Shown: positions 43,106-52,187 of the stretch, in pieces
Position numbering within the stretch: position 1 is the stretch's first letter
Layout of the letters: the number at the start of each line of letters is the position of its first letter
NCBI GenBank assembly: GCA_017435305.1
Contig: JAFSFH010000002.1
Span: 1-64,000 of the forward strand
DNA: 64,000 bases
Origin: Clostridia bacterium
Lineage (GTDB): Bacteria; Bacillota_A; Clostridia; Oscillospirales; Acutalibacteraceae
Direction: 5' to 3'
Position numbers and translations under genes: made by a program
Notes under the pieces: model-generated
Database searches by the model: none
Told to the model about the DNA's origin: nothing
The model's input: only the letters and a program-made list of their open reading frames with translations

Positions 43106-43717
43106 TTACAATTCGCAGAATGCTTTAAGGATGTTCAGCCCCACCGTTCCGCTCTTTTCGGGGTGGAACTGGCAGCCGTACACGTTGCCCCGTTCCACCG
43201 ATGCGGTGAGGGGAGCGCCGTATTCGGCGGTGGCGGTGACGGCGTCGCCGCAGTCGGCGGCGTAGTAGGAATGGACGAAGTAGACGCAGTCGCCCTCCTT
43301 GAGGTGTTTAAACAGGCGGCTTTTCTCCCCCACAAGGGTGAGGGCGTTCCAGCCGATGTGGGGCACCTTGTACCCCGCGGGGATGACGTCGGCGATGGGC
43401 TTCACCGCCCCGCCGATGAGCCCTAAGCCCTCGTGCTCGCCGTATTCATAGCTTTTGTCGAACAATAGCTGCATACCCAGACAGATGCCCATAATAGGCT
43501 TGCCGGCGGCGGCCTGCTCCTTGACCAGCGCCGCCATACCGCTGTCGCGCAGCTTGCGGGCGGCGTCCTCAAAGGCGCCCACACCGGGGAGGATGAGGCG
43601 CTGTGCCGCCCGAATCACGGCAGGGTCGGCGGTGACCACCGCCTCCTGCCCGATGGCGGCAAAGGAGGATTGGAGCGAGAACAGGTTGCCCACGCCGTAG
43701 TCGATGATGGCGATCAT
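43106..43717 (-). CDS. hisH: imidazole glycerol phosphate synthase amidotransferase subunit
   Basis: This 203-residue class I glutamine amidotransferase has [12 protein letters not shown] with the nucleophilic Cys and [11 protein letters not shown] with the catalytic His/Glu. It feeds ammonia to HisF. ATG overlaps the hisB stop. Confidence 0.96.
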   Translation of the reverse strand: MIAIIDYGVGNLFSLQSSFAAIGQEAVVTADPAVIRAAQRLILPGVGAFEDAARKLRDSGMAALVKEQAAAGKPIMGICLGMQLLFDKSYEYGEHEGLGLIGGAVKPIADVIPAGYKVPHIGWNALTLVGEKSRLFKHLKEGDCVYFVHSYYAADCGDAVTATAEYGAPLTASVERGNVYGCQFHPEKSGTVGLNILKAFCEL

Positions 43718-44355
43718 TGGAGCACCCCCTTGGTGGAGGGGATGGCGTCGGCAAAGCGAGGGTCAATGGCCACCGCGTCCCGCAGACTGCGGGCCACCGA
43801 CTTAAAGGCGCCCTCGATGATGTGGTGGGAGTTACTCCCCGTCAGCAGACGGACGTGGAGGGTGGCTCCCGCATTACGGACAAAGCCGTAGAAGAATTCC
43901 TGCACCAGCTCGGTGTCGAAGGAGCCCACCTGCTTGGTAGGAATGGGCAGGTCGTAGCTGAGCCCATCCTTGATGCACACCTTTTCGTCGGGGATGGGCA
44001 GGTCGTAGCCGAGAAAGTCCCGTCCCGACAGGTCCACCGCGGACAGCACCAAGGATTCGTCCATAGGCAGCACGCAGCTGCCGTAGCGGACGATGCCTTT
44101 TTTATCCCCCAGCGCCTGCGAAAAGGCAGAGCCCAGAGCGATGCCGACGTCCTCCACCGTGTGGTGGTCGTCCACGTAGGTGTCCCCCACGCAGGTCAGC
44201 TCTAAATCAAACCCGCCGTGCTTGGCGAACAGGGTCAGCATATGGTCTAAAAATCCGCAGCCGCTGTTGATCGCGGCTTCGCCCTTTCCGTCCAAGTTCA
44301 GCGTTAATTGGATGTCGGTCTCGGCGGTTTTGCGGTTGATGGTAGCGGTTCTCAT
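43714..44355 (-). CDS. hisB: imidazoleglycerol-phosphate dehydratase
   Basis: This 213-residue monofunctional HisB has the manganese-binding motifs [17 protein letters not shown] and [13 protein letters not shown]. No histidinol phosphatase domain is fused, and no separate phosphatase gene is found in this operon. Confidence 0.96.
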   Translation of the reverse strand: MRTATINRKTAETDIQLTLNLDGKGEAAINSGCGFLDHMLTLFAKHGGFDLELTCVGDTYVDDHHTVEDVGIALGSAFSQALGDKKGIVRYGSCVLPMDESLVLSAVDLSGRDFLGYDLPIPDEKVCIKDGLSYDLPIPTKQVGSFDTELVQEFFYGFVRNAGATLHVRLLTGSNSHHIIEGAFKSVARSLRDAVAIDPRFADAIPSTKGVLQ

Positions 44356-44358
44356 AGG

Positions 44359-45411
44359 TCACTCCTCCAATATGGCTTGGATGGCGTTCAGCAGCGTATC
44401 CATTTGTTGGCGGCTGCCAATGGTGATGCGGTTATAGTCGGACAGACGGGGGGTGTCGAAGTGCCGCACCAGAATGCCTCGTTCTTTCAGCGCCAGATAC
44501 AGTCCCTTACCCGCTATGCGGGGGCAGGTGGCGAACAGGAAATTGGCGGCGGAGGGCAACACCGAGAAGCCCAGCCGCTCCAGCGCGGCGGCGGTGTATT
44601 GCCGATTGTCCACGATGGTCTGACAGTTGCGGCGGGTGGTCTCCTCGTCCGCCAACTGTCCCAGCCCCGCCGCCAGGGTCAAGCGGTTGACGTTATAGGG
44701 GTTGGTGGAATACCGTAGGGTCTCCAGATCCTGTATCAGCGCGGGACAGCCGATGGCATAGCCCAATCGGGCGCCCGCCATGGAGCGGGATTTGGAGAAG
44801 GTGCCCACCACCAACAGATTATCGTATCGGTCGGTGAGCGGCACGGCGGTCTCCCCGCCGAAATCCACATAGGCCTCGTCGATCACCACCACCGTATCGG
44901 GGTTGGCGGCGACGATGGCTTCGATATCGGTTAGGGTCAGCGGGATACCCGTGGGGGCGTTGGGGTTGGCGATGAAAATGGTGCGCCCCAATCCCTTGTA
45001 CTGCTCCGGATCAATGGTGAAATCCTCCCGCAGAGGAATCTCTAATGCATCCAATCCGTACAGGTCGGCAAACACCCGATAGAAGCCATAGGTGACGTCG
45101 GGATAGGCCACGCCGCCGTCCCCGTACGCCATAAAGGCAAAGGACAGCGCCTCGTCCGAGCCGTTGGTCACGGTGACCCGATCGGGGGTGACGCCGTAGG
45201 CGTCCGCCAGCGCCCGCCGCAGCCTGCCGCAGGTGGGGTCGGGGTACAGCTGCAGTTGCCGCAGCTCGGCCTCGGCGGCGGCGATTGCCTTGTCCGACGG
45301 GGGAAAGGGGCTCTCGTTGGTGTTCAGTTTTACGTAGGGTTTATCCACCGGCTGTTCGCCGGGGGTATAGGGGGTCAGTCGGTCGAACCGACGACTAAAG
45401 AATTTGCTCAT
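44359..45411 (-). CDS. hisC: histidinol-phosphate aminotransferase
   Basis: This 350-residue fold-type I aminotransferase has NGSDEAL, NPNAPTG, VIDEAYVDF and GTFSKSRSMAGARLGYAIG, with the PLP Lys in SKS. It performs step 7. It lies 3 bp before hisB. Confidence 0.95.
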   Translation of the reverse strand: MSKFFSRRFDRLTPYTPGEQPVDKPYVKLNTNESPFPPSDKAIAAAEAELRQLQLYPDPTCGRLRRALADAYGVTPDRVTVTNGSDEALSFAFMAYGDGGVAYPDVTYGFYRVFADLYGLDALEIPLREDFTIDPEQYKGLGRTIFIANPNAPTGIPLTLTDIEAIVAANPDTVVVIDEAYVDFGGETAVPLTDRYDNLLVVGTFSKSRSMAGARLGYAIGCPALIQDLETLRYSTNPYNVNRLTLAAGLGQLADEETTRRNCQTIVDNRQYTAAALERLGFSVLPSAANFLFATCPRIAGKGLYLALKERGILVRHFDTPRLSDYNRITIGSRQQMDTLLNAIQAILEE

Positions 45412-45416
45412 TCAAA

Positions 45417-46691
45417 TCACTTCTCTAATCGAATTACCGCGCTCTTGGCGTGGGCGGTCAAGCCCTCTTTTTCGGCGAAGAAGGCCACGTCCTCGGCCAC
45501 CTGCTCCAGGGCGGAGCGGGTGAAATAGCTGTACTGGGTCTTCTTGACAAAGTCGTCCACCGATAGGGGGCTGGAGAATTTGGCGGTGCCGCCGGTGGGC
45601 AGGGTGTGGTTGGGGCCTGCCATATAGTCGCCCAGTGCCTCCGGCGTGTTGCGCCCCATAAAGATGGAGCCGGCGTGGCGGATGGCGTCCAGATAGTCAA
45701 AGGGATTATCCACGCACAGTTCCAGGTGCTCGGGCGCCAACTCGTTGGAGATGTCGATGGCGGCCCACAGGTCGTCTGCCACGATGATCTTGCCGTTGCG
45801 GTCGATGGACTCGCGGGCGATGTCCGCGCGGGACAGGCGGGGAATCTGCACCTCCAACTCTGCCTGCACCGCCGCCGCCAGTTCGGCAGAATCGGTGACC
45901 AGCACCGCGCTGGCCAGTCGGTCGTGCTCCGCCTGGGATAGCAGGTCAGCGGCCACACAGCGGGGGTCGGACTTGCCGTCCGCCACAATGAGGATCTCGC
46001 TGGGTCCGGCGATCATATCAATGCTCACCACGCCGAACACCTGCTTTTTGGCCTCCGCCACAAAGGCGTTGCCGGGACCCACGATCTTGTCCACCTTGGG
46101 TACCGATTCGGTACCGTAGGCCAGTGCGGCTACCGCCTGTGCGCCGCCCAATTTAAAGATCTTATCCACCCCCGCGATGGCGGCGGCGGCCAGGATGACG
46201 GGGTTTATTTTACCGTCAGCGCCGGGGGGCGATACCATCACCACCTCCGGTACCCCCGCGATCTTGGCGGGGATGGCGTCCATCAGCACGGTGGAGGGGT
46301 AGGCGGCGGTGCCGCCGGGCACGTACAGACCCGCGCGGTCAACGGGGATCACCTTCTGCCCCATAACGATGCCGGGGCGGTCATTGATGACAAAGGAGTT
46401 GCGCACCTGTTTCTCGTGGAATAGGCGGATATTCTCCGCGGCGGTTTTCAGAATCTCGATAAACCGCGGCTCCACCTGCTCCAGCGCCTCCTGTATTTCC
46501 TCGGGGGACACCTGCAGGCTTTGCAGCTTTGCCTTATCAAATTTCTCGCAGTATTCGTGCAGGGCGGCGTCGCCGCGGGTGCGGACGTTATGGATGATGT
46601 CCGCCACGATGCCCGCCACGTCCACGGTGGGCACCACGCGGGCGAATATTTCATCGTTAGCGACCTCGCCGCATTTCAGAATCTTAATCAT
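45417..46691 (-). CDS. hisD: histidinol dehydrogenase
   Basis: This 424-residue zinc-dependent enzyme has the family pattern VPGGTAAYPSTVLM, KLGGAQAVAALAYGTESVPK, GPSEILIVAD, LSQAEHD and APEHLEL. It oxidises histidinol to histidine. Full length. Confidence 0.97.
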   Translation of the reverse strand: MIKILKCGEVANDEIFARVVPTVDVAGIVADIIHNVRTRGDAALHEYCEKFDKAKLQSLQVSPEEIQEALEQVEPRFIEILKTAAENIRLFHEKQVRNSFVINDRPGIVMGQKVIPVDRAGLYVPGGTAAYPSTVLMDAIPAKIAGVPEVVMVSPPGADGKINPVILAAAAIAGVDKIFKLGGAQAVAALAYGTESVPKVDKIVGPGNAFVAEAKKQVFGVVSIDMIAGPSEILIVADGKSDPRCVAADLLSQAEHDRLASAVLVTDSAELAAAVQAELEVQIPRLSRADIARESIDRNGKIIVADDLWAAIDISNELAPEHLELCVDNPFDYLDAIRHAGSIFMGRNTPEALGDYMAGPNHTLPTGGTAKFSSPLSVDDFVKKTQYSYFTRSALEQVAEDVAFFAEKEGLTAHAKSAVIRLEK

Positions 46692-46694
46692 AGT

Positions 46695-47324
46695 TTATCT
46701 CTCCAGAGTGCTCATTTGAGCCAGAATCTTTTCGATGGCCTCGTTCTTGAATTTGAAGGAGGCGGTGTTGGCGATCAGCCGCGCGCTGATGGGCACGATG
46801 TTCTCGATGACCTCCAGGTCGTTCTCCTTTAGCGTGGTGCCGGTCTCCACGATGTCCACGATCACGTCGGACAGTCCCAGAATGGGGGCGATCTCAATGG
46901 AGCCGTTGAGGTGGATAATGTCGATGTCCCGCCCCTGGGATGCGTAATAGTCGCGGGCGATGCGGGAGAATTTCGTCGCCACCCGCAGGGTGCGGGCGGT
47001 GTCATCGCGGAAGCCCTTGGGGGCGGCCACCGCCATGCGGCACTTGCCCACGTCCAGGTCGAACAGCTCGTACACGCGGGGACGGTATTCCAGCAGGATG
47101 TCCTTGCCCGCCACGCCGATGTCGGCGGCGCCGCGCTCCACGTAGATGGCCACGTCGGAGGGCTTCACCCAGAAGTAGCGGACCCCCACCTCTTCGTTTT
47201 CGAATATCAGCTTACGGTTTTGCTCCTCAATGGAGGGGCAGGGGAATCCCGCCGCCTTGAACATACCGTATACCTTTTCGCCCAGTCGTCCTTTGGGCAG
47301 GGCGATGTTCAGCATCTCTTTCAT
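46695..47324 (-). CDS. hisG: ATP phosphoribosyltransferase, short form
   Basis: This 209-residue catalytic subunit has LNIALPKGRL, GVAGKDILLEYRP and a C-terminal DVIVDIVETGTTLKEN. It lacks the regulatory domain of the long form and therefore needs HisZ, encoded immediately upstream with a 4-bp overlap. ATG 47324 is chosen over longer in-frame starts. Confidence 0.96.
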   Translation of the reverse strand: MKEMLNIALPKGRLGEKVYGMFKAAGFPCPSIEEQNRKLIFENEEVGVRYFWVKPSDVAIYVERGAADIGVAGKDILLEYRPRVYELFDLDVGKCRMAVAAPKGFRDDTARTLRVATKFSRIARDYYASQGRDIDIIHLNGSIEIAPILGLSDVIVDIVETGTTLKENDLEVIENIVPISARLIANTASFKFKNEAIEKILAQMSTLER

Positions 47325-48409
47325 AGGGGTTTCACCTCCCCGTTCTCGAATCGGCACAGCCGCCGATAGGTCAGTCCGTCGGGTATTTCCTTTTGCAGCA
47401 TAACGGTGCCCTCGCTCCGCAGGGCGTCTGCCGCCGCCTGCAGGGCGGACAGGTCGGCACTCTCGTCGTACAGCAGCAGGGTGTCCACGTCGTAGTCGGC
47501 GGTGTCGGTGCCGCCGATGCGGTCCAGATACACCGCAAAGCCTACGGCGCCGCCGGGTTGATTCATCTGCCGCATCAGCTGGTCGTATTGACCGCCGGAC
47601 AGGACGCTGTCCGGCACGCCGTCCACAAAGCCTTTAAATACGATTCCATTATAATACCGTCCTGCCGCCACCACGCTGAAGTCCACACGGAGCATATCGG
47701 CGTAGGCGGTGCCCTCAAAGGCGTTGGTGAGCTTTTTCAGCTGTTGCAGGGGGGCGGTGTCCCCCAGCAGAGAGGTCAGACGGGGCAGAGCGTCGGCGGG
47801 CTTGCCGTAGATGGCCACCACCTGCTCCAGCAGGGCGGCGGTGTCGGCGGGCACGCCGTAGGTGTCGCACACCGTCCGTAGCTCGTGGCGGTTTTTTTCG
47901 CGGATGCAGCGGTACAGATCCTTTTGCATCTCCTCGTCGGGGGATAGGGGAGCCAGCAGCTCCTCCACCACGCCCCGGTGGGCGATGTCCAGAACCGCTC
48001 GCTTGCCCACCAGGGTCAGACTGGCGGCGGCCAGCCGCAGCACCTCGTACAGGGTGGCGTCGTCGATGGCACCCATACACTCCAGACCCGTCTGCAGGAT
48101 CTCCTTAAAGCAATGGGCGTCCTCGGATACGCGGTACACGTTCTCGTTATAGTACACCTTGCGGACACAGCCGGCTTGGTTGCCGCTGTTCTTGATGATG
48201 GACAGGGTCACGTCGGGCTTCAGCGCCATCAGCTTGCCGTCGGTGTCGGTGAAGGTGATGACCCCGTCGGAGATCAGGAAATCCTTATTCCGCACGTACA
48301 GGTCGTATTCCTCGAATTTGCTCATTTTATAGGGGGCATAGCCGTAGCCCTCGTACAGTCCTCGCAGGGCAAAGACGGCCTGCTCCTCTCGTTTCAGGGT
48401 GCAGTTCAC
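47321..48409 (-). CDS. hisZ: ATP phosphoribosyltransferase regulatory subunit
   Basis: This 362-residue protein resembles class II histidyl-tRNA synthetase (ALKPDVTLSIIKN, GLECMGAIDDATLYEVL, SGGQYDQL) but lacks the tRNA-binding C-terminus, as HisZ does. It gives short HisG activity and histidine feedback. A GTG start at 48409 fits GGAGGG with 6-nt spacing and overlaps the yerC-like stop (GTGA). Confidence 0.92.
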   Translation of the reverse strand: MNCTLKREEQAVFALRGLYEGYGYAPYKMSKFEEYDLYVRNKDFLISDGVITFTDTDGKLMALKPDVTLSIIKNSGNQAGCVRKVYYNENVYRVSEDAHCFKEILQTGLECMGAIDDATLYEVLRLAAASLTLVGKRAVLDIAHRGVVEELLAPLSPDEEMQKDLYRCIREKNRHELRTVCDTYGVPADTAALLEQVVAIYGKPADALPRLTSLLGDTAPLQQLKKLTNAFEGTAYADMLRVDFSVVAAGRYYNGIVFKGFVDGVPDSVLSGGQYDQLMRQMNQPGGAVGFAVYLDRIGGTDTADYDVDTLLLYDESADLSALQAAADALRSEGTVMLQKEIPDGLTYRRLCRFENGEVKPL

Positions 48410-48702
48410 AGCGATCCCTCCTCTTTCATTCGGTCGATGGTGCGGCGATAGCCGCCGGCGCCGTAGTTCAGACACTTGCTGACACGGCTGATGGTGGCGG
48501 TGGAGATGCCCACCTGCTCCGAGATGCTCTGGTATCCCTCACCCTGATCCAGCAGGATAGCCGCCTCCAGGCGCTGGGACATATCCTGCACCTCCTTGAT
48601 GGTGCAGATGTCCTCAAAGAACTGCTGACATTCCTCCTCGGTGTTCAGTTGCAGGATGGCGGCGAACAGCCGTCGGATAGCGGGCGTGTTAAACGGTGCC
48701 AT
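48406..48702 (-). CDS. YerC/TrpR-family regulator
   Basis: This 98-residue protein has the TrpR-superfamily helix-turn-helix (GEGYQSISEQVGISTATISR) and a YerC/YecD-type N-terminus (LFAAILQLNTEEECQQFFED). It is the first gene of the his operon and overlaps hisZ, so it is a plausible local repressor; YerC-type proteins have been computationally linked to his regulation in Clostridia. ATG 48702 follows GGAGGG. Whether histidine or another ligand acts on it is unknown. Confidence 0.88.
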   Translation of the reverse strand: MAPFNTPAIRRLFAAILQLNTEEECQQFFEDICTIKEVQDMSQRLEAAILLDQGEGYQSISEQVGISTATISRVSKCLNYGAGGYRRTIDRMKEEGSL

Positions 48703-48739
48703 AGTGGGCAACCCTCCTTTAACGCTGTAATGTTTTACC

Positions 48740-48768
48740 ATTGTACTACTTTACCAAAGTAAAGTCAA
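48740..48768 (-). promoter_or_regulatory. his promoter with palindromic operator
   Basis: On the minus strand TTGACT (48768-48763) and TACAAT (48745-48740) are 17 bp apart. The spacer contains the perfect palindrome TACTTT-ACC-AAAGTA (48747-48761), well placed for a repressor such as the YerC-like protein encoded first. Confidence 0.8.
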
Positions 48769-48807
48769 TAGAAAAATGCAGATTTTTGCGGCATTTTATC
48801 ATCTTTT

Positions 48808-48843
48808 TACAAAAAAATCCCCCCGACGCACGGTCGGGGGGAT
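48808..48843 (-). terminator. terminator of zinc-ribbon membrane gene
   Basis: On the minus strand ATCCCCCCGAC pairs with GTCGGGGGGAT, followed by T7. It separates the 48886 gene from the his promoter. Confidence 0.9.
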
Positions 48844-48885
48844 GAGGTGATGGGATTATTCGATGGGAGCGGTTTCCTCCAACGG

Positions 48886-49413
48886 TTAACTGAGTGCGGC
48901 CAGAGAGCACAGGAAGCCGATGCCGTACAGCACGCATCCGATGATGCCGAAGATCTTGCCGGTGATGGCGGGACCGCCCACACCGTTCTTGCGACCGGAG
49001 CCGCAGAAGCAGGTGCCCAGGATGGAGGTGGGCAGGAACATCACCGCAAACATAATGGCGGTGACGGCGGCATCCTCGTCATAGTCGCCGGCGGCGATGG
49101 CGCCGATGATAAAGGCGAAGAAGGAGAATACAAAGCCGAAGATGGCCAGACCCAGACCGATGCCGCTCATTACCTTGGCGCCCACGGAGGGCTCCTCCTG
49201 CACGGGCATCACGGTGGGGGGATAGGCGGGATACGCTACGGTGGCGACGGGGGCGGGGGCGGCCTCTACGACGGGAGCCTCAACGGGGGCAACCTCCACA
49301 GGAGCGGCCTCTACGGGAGCCACAGGGGCTACGGGAGCCTGCTGGGCGCCGCAACCGGAGCAGAACGCAGCGGCATCGTCCAGAGCGGTACCGCAAGCAG
49401 CACAATATTTCAT
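48886..49413 (-). CDS. zinc-ribbon membrane protein
   Basis: This 175-residue protein has an N-terminal zinc ribbon (CAAC...CSGC, residues 4-22), a Pro/Ala/Val-rich linker (about 25-75) and three or four membrane helices, with a small CFCGSGRKN loop. It belongs to the broad class of zinc-ribbon membrane proteins common in Clostridia; function unknown. ATG 49413 follows AAGGAGG. Signals in 48844-48885 are limited. Confidence 0.8.
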   Translation of the reverse strand: MKYCAACGTALDDAAAFCSGCGAQQAPVAPVAPVEAAPVEVAPVEAPVVEAAPAPVATVAYPAYPPTVMPVQEEPSVGAKVMSGIGLGLAIFGFVFSFFAFIIGAIAAGDYDEDAAVTAIMFAVMFLPTSILGTCFCGSGRKNGVGGPAITGKIFGIIGCVLYGIGFLCSLAALS

Positions 49414-49560
49414 AATAAAAACCTCCTTGGAATGTGGTGATTTCATTGTATACCCATTTTTTGCAAAAGTCAAGAAAACCCGACAAAAAGGGACAAGCAC
49501 CGCAAAGGACGGAGAGAGTAGGGGTCGATGCCACATCGGCCCGTTAGGGGGCAAAAGTAA

Positions 49561-49592
49561 AAAACCGCCATCCACACGGGTGGCGGTTTACG
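49561..49592. terminator. terminator after 49595 gene
   Basis: AAACCGCCA and TGGCGGTTT form the stem with flanking A and T runs. It acts mainly on the minus strand. Confidence 0.8.
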
Positions 49593-49594
49593 GT

Positions 49595-50464
49595 TTATTC
49601 AATATCAAACATATCGCAGATATCCAAAATTTTCAGCGCCCATTCTTCCTCCAGCTTGCACCGATGGCTGGAGATGACGACCCCGCTGATGGAGCCGCCT
49701 TGGAATTCGTATTTTACTACGGAGACGTAGGCGTCCATCTCTTTTTCCACGTATTCCTCGTGGTTGGCCTTCATATCCGCCAGCGCGGAGCGGAATTCCT
49801 CTACACCGCAAAACGGGGTTTCAAAATCGTATTCATAGGCCATCAATTTATCGTAATACTCGTCGGCAATCTCCTGCCAGCGCTTAGCGTATTTGTCGCC
49901 GAGCTCGCACATACCGGCGGTGGATTGGTACTCGGGGAGGTTAGCGTCTGCGTCGCGTGCGGCCTTGATCTCCGCCATGTATTTATCCCGCAGAAAGATG
50001 CGGGTTGTGGCGGTTTTAGCCGAAAGATCCACAGCGTTTCCGTCTGCGTCAGTGGCCGATACCTTGCTCAACAGACCGTCGTCGCCTTTCTCCAACCGCA
50101 CCTCATACGGGTCGCCGTTGATGTGGGCAGACAGGGTCATATATTCGATATCAGCGGAGAATTCCTCAATGCTTTCGTCGGGGTCCGCCCAGAAGAATTC
50201 GGCGTACATATCCAGTGCACTGCGCGTGTCGTCGTGATGCCACGACACGTTATCGGTGAATACAACGGTGATATCGGAACCGTATGTGCTTTTTAAGGCT
50301 GCGGAGGTTTTCAGCACTTCTTCCGCCTGATTTTTATAGGTGTCGATATGTTTACCCTCGTTCCGGTGGGCGAGGGTGCTGCGGTGCGTACTGCAGAAAA
50401 AAAGCACGACCAAAGCGGTGACAAGAACGCCGATCAAAATAAATAACCAAATTCGTTTTTTCAT
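49595..50464 (-). CDS. hypothetical membrane-anchored protein
   Basis: This 289-residue protein has an N-terminal membrane anchor (MKKRIWLFILIGVLVTALVV) and a charged extracytoplasmic domain (HKNQAEEVLKT-like, DNVSWHHDDTRSALDMYAEF). It has no lipobox, because the FFCST motif lies too far into the helix to be typical. No family is recognised. ATG 50464 follows GGAGGTGT. Confidence 0.75.
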   Translation of the reverse strand: MKKRIWLFILIGVLVTALVVLFFCSTHRSTLAHRNEGKHIDTYKNQAEEVLKTSAALKSTYGSDITVVFTDNVSWHHDDTRSALDMYAEFFWADPDESIEEFSADIEYMTLSAHINGDPYEVRLEKGDDGLLSKVSATDADGNAVDLSAKTATTRIFLRDKYMAEIKAARDADANLPEYQSTAGMCELGDKYAKRWQEIADEYYDKLMAYEYDFETPFCGVEEFRSALADMKANHEEYVEKEMDAYVSVVKYEFQGGSISGVVISSHRCKLEEEWALKILDICDMFDIE

Positions 50465-50553
50465 AAAAAAACACCTCCGTAAGATCAGTATAGCACATAG
50501 AAAATGTAAGCGCAACGGTGGATTTCGTAGGGGCGGATATCATCCGCCCGCAA

Positions 50554-50602
50554 GCCTCCCTCCCTGAGGGAGGTGGCACGGCGGCAGCCGTGACGGAGGG
50601 AG
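50554..50602. repeat. short palindromic repeat
   Basis: This is an inverse copy of CTCCCTCCGTCACGGC...GCCGTGCCACCTCCCTC...GAGGGAGGC, an archetype of the family. Confidence 0.85.
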
Positions 50603-50636
50603 TCTCGTCGCGTGACACTGAGCCCGTCCGTCATGC

Positions 50637-50870
50637 TTCCGTTTGCGGTGCCCGAAATCGGTGGCCGCGGCAATTGCCGCTACCGATTTCGACCGCGGCA
50701 CAAGGCTGCGCCCTCGCTGCATCCGCCACCGGCGGCGCTCGGGCTCGCCACCACCGACTTCGCGTAAACGCTCAGCGGTGAAGCGCATGACTACCAACTA
50801 CGATGCCGTCAGTTCGAACCGATAAAAACAAAACAAAAAGAAAAGACACACCGGATGGCGTGTCTTTCTT
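50637..50870. repeat. repeat R3 and terminator beside tRNA-Asn fragment
   Basis: The part to about 50760 shares TTTGCGGTGCCCGAAAT, TTTCGACCGCGGCACAAGGC and CGCCACCGGCGGC with R1/R2. The end (about 50845-50870) is a GACACACC/GGCGTGTC hairpin with T run. No gene is seen. As with R1/R2, it abuts the 3' end of a tRNA sequence. Confidence 0.75.
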
Positions 50871-50920
50871 TTTGGCTGCTCCTGTCAGGCTCGAACTGAC
50901 GACATCATGATTAACAGTCA
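50871..50920 (-). other. tRNA-Asn (GTT) 3' half, prophage att site
   Basis: On the minus strand the anticodon loop CTGTTAA with GTGA/TCAT stem, T arm GTCAGTTCGAGCCTGAC, acceptor AGGAGCA, G and CCA are present, but there is no D arm or 5' acceptor. This is the left attachment site of the adjoining prophage. The intact tRNA-Asn should lie at the other end, outside the window. Confidence 0.88.
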
Positions 50921-51039
50921 CCTTTTGCAACGGGAAAAGCAGAGAAAACCCATTGTTTTCAAGGGCTTCTGTCCGCTTGTGTTCGCTAAAATTCAAAAAA
51001 GTTTTGTTCTATTGCTACTCCGGTTGCTACTATCGACGA

Positions 51040-52167
51040 TCAGATGGCGTCGGTGATTTTTCGTAAATCGTCGGCGTTGGTGTGGGTGTAGTGTTGGAGC
51101 ATTTTGAGAGAGGAGTGCCCGATCAATTCCAGCTTGTCCTTATCGGGAGCGGGAACATTTTTGACCAACGTGGCGAACGTATGACGGCAACAATGCGGGG
51201 TGAGTTTCTTGCCCTCCGGTGCGACGATATCAAGGCTCTGCAGGCAGGCGTAGAAATCGATTCGGTAGGAGGCATCGGTATAGGCCTTCCCCGTATCCGT
51301 GGTGAACACGGCGCCATCTGCTCTGCCGCCAATAAAGCCGTCGACGTAGGGTTGGATTTTCGGAGAAACGGTGACAATGCGGTTTTTGCCCGCCTCGGTC
51401 TTGATGCCGTGGCGGAAACTGCGCGTTGCGGCATCGTACATCTCAATGGACAACGTGACCAGCTCGTGGGGGCGATACCCCAAATGAATATGGCAATAGA
51501 TGATCGCTGCCACGCGGTCACCGTTTTCGGCGGCCGCCTTCAGCGTCTTGATCTGGTCGTCCGTAAAGACGGGACGCTCCACGCTCTCCTCACCGGTGAT
51601 GCGGATATACTGTGCCAGGTTGCGGTCGGTATAGCGACGTGGGATGGCGTACTTATATAACAGACCGGCCAGCACCTTCATCAGCTGTTTGACACGCTTT
51701 CCGTAAGGGCAGTCATCCACGCACTCCTGCAGATCCTCGATGGTAATATCGGCAAAGGGGATGGCGTAGAGATCCTGAAAATGGCCGTAGGCCGCTTTGT
51801 AGCAGTCGACGGTGGAGCGGGATACCGTAGGCGAATATATAGGGAACCACAAATTGTATATCTTTTGGAACGAGGCGGTGGCGTCAATGCTGCCGCCTTT
51901 TTTGCGTTCCATCAAAGGAAGGGCGTTGACGGCGTCCCTTTTGGTAGCGAAGCCGCGCCGCACCGTCCGGAGCGGCTTGAGCTTGCCGTCGGCGTCCTCG
52001 TAGTAACCGAACACCTTGGCGGCGGTCCATTTCCCGTTCTCACGGTACACGCTCCCCTGCCCGTTGCCGCGCTTGCGGGGAGTGGGGGTATATTCTTGTT
52101 TGGCTCCGCAATGGTTACAGAAAAGGGATCCCTCCGGGATCTCTCGGTCGCATTTGCGGCAAAGCAT
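51040..52167 (-). CDS. tyrosine integrase with N-terminal zinc ribbon
   Basis: This 375-residue recombinase has a zinc ribbon (CRKCDREIPEGSLFCNHCGA, residues 3-22), a basic arm-binding region (about 35-100), a SAM-like core and a catalytic domain with GYRPHEL (Arg I), HCCRHTFATL (HxxR), LIGHSS and HYTH (Tyr). It should integrate the phage into tRNA-Asn. The gene ends 120 bp from the att fragment. The zinc ribbon resembles those at 19154 and 48886. Confidence 0.93.
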   Translation of the reverse strand: MLCRKCDREIPEGSLFCNHCGAKQEYTPTPRKRGNGQGSVYRENGKWTAAKVFGYYEDADGKLKPLRTVRRGFATKRDAVNALPLMERKKGGSIDATASFQKIYNLWFPIYSPTVSRSTVDCYKAAYGHFQDLYAIPFADITIEDLQECVDDCPYGKRVKQLMKVLAGLLYKYAIPRRYTDRNLAQYIRITGEESVERPVFTDDQIKTLKAAAENGDRVAAIIYCHIHLGYRPHELVTLSIEMYDAATRSFRHGIKTEAGKNRIVTVSPKIQPYVDGFIGGRADGAVFTTDTGKAYTDASYRIDFYACLQSLDIVAPEGKKLTPHCCRHTFATLVKNVPAPDKDKLELIGHSSLKMLQHYTHTNADDLRKITDAI

Positions 52168-52187
52168 GTCGGTCACCTCCTTAGGGA

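Noticed and set aside
50871..50920. Complete tRNA-Asn gene
   Set aside because: The D arm and 5' acceptor strand are missing, so it is an attachment-site remnant.
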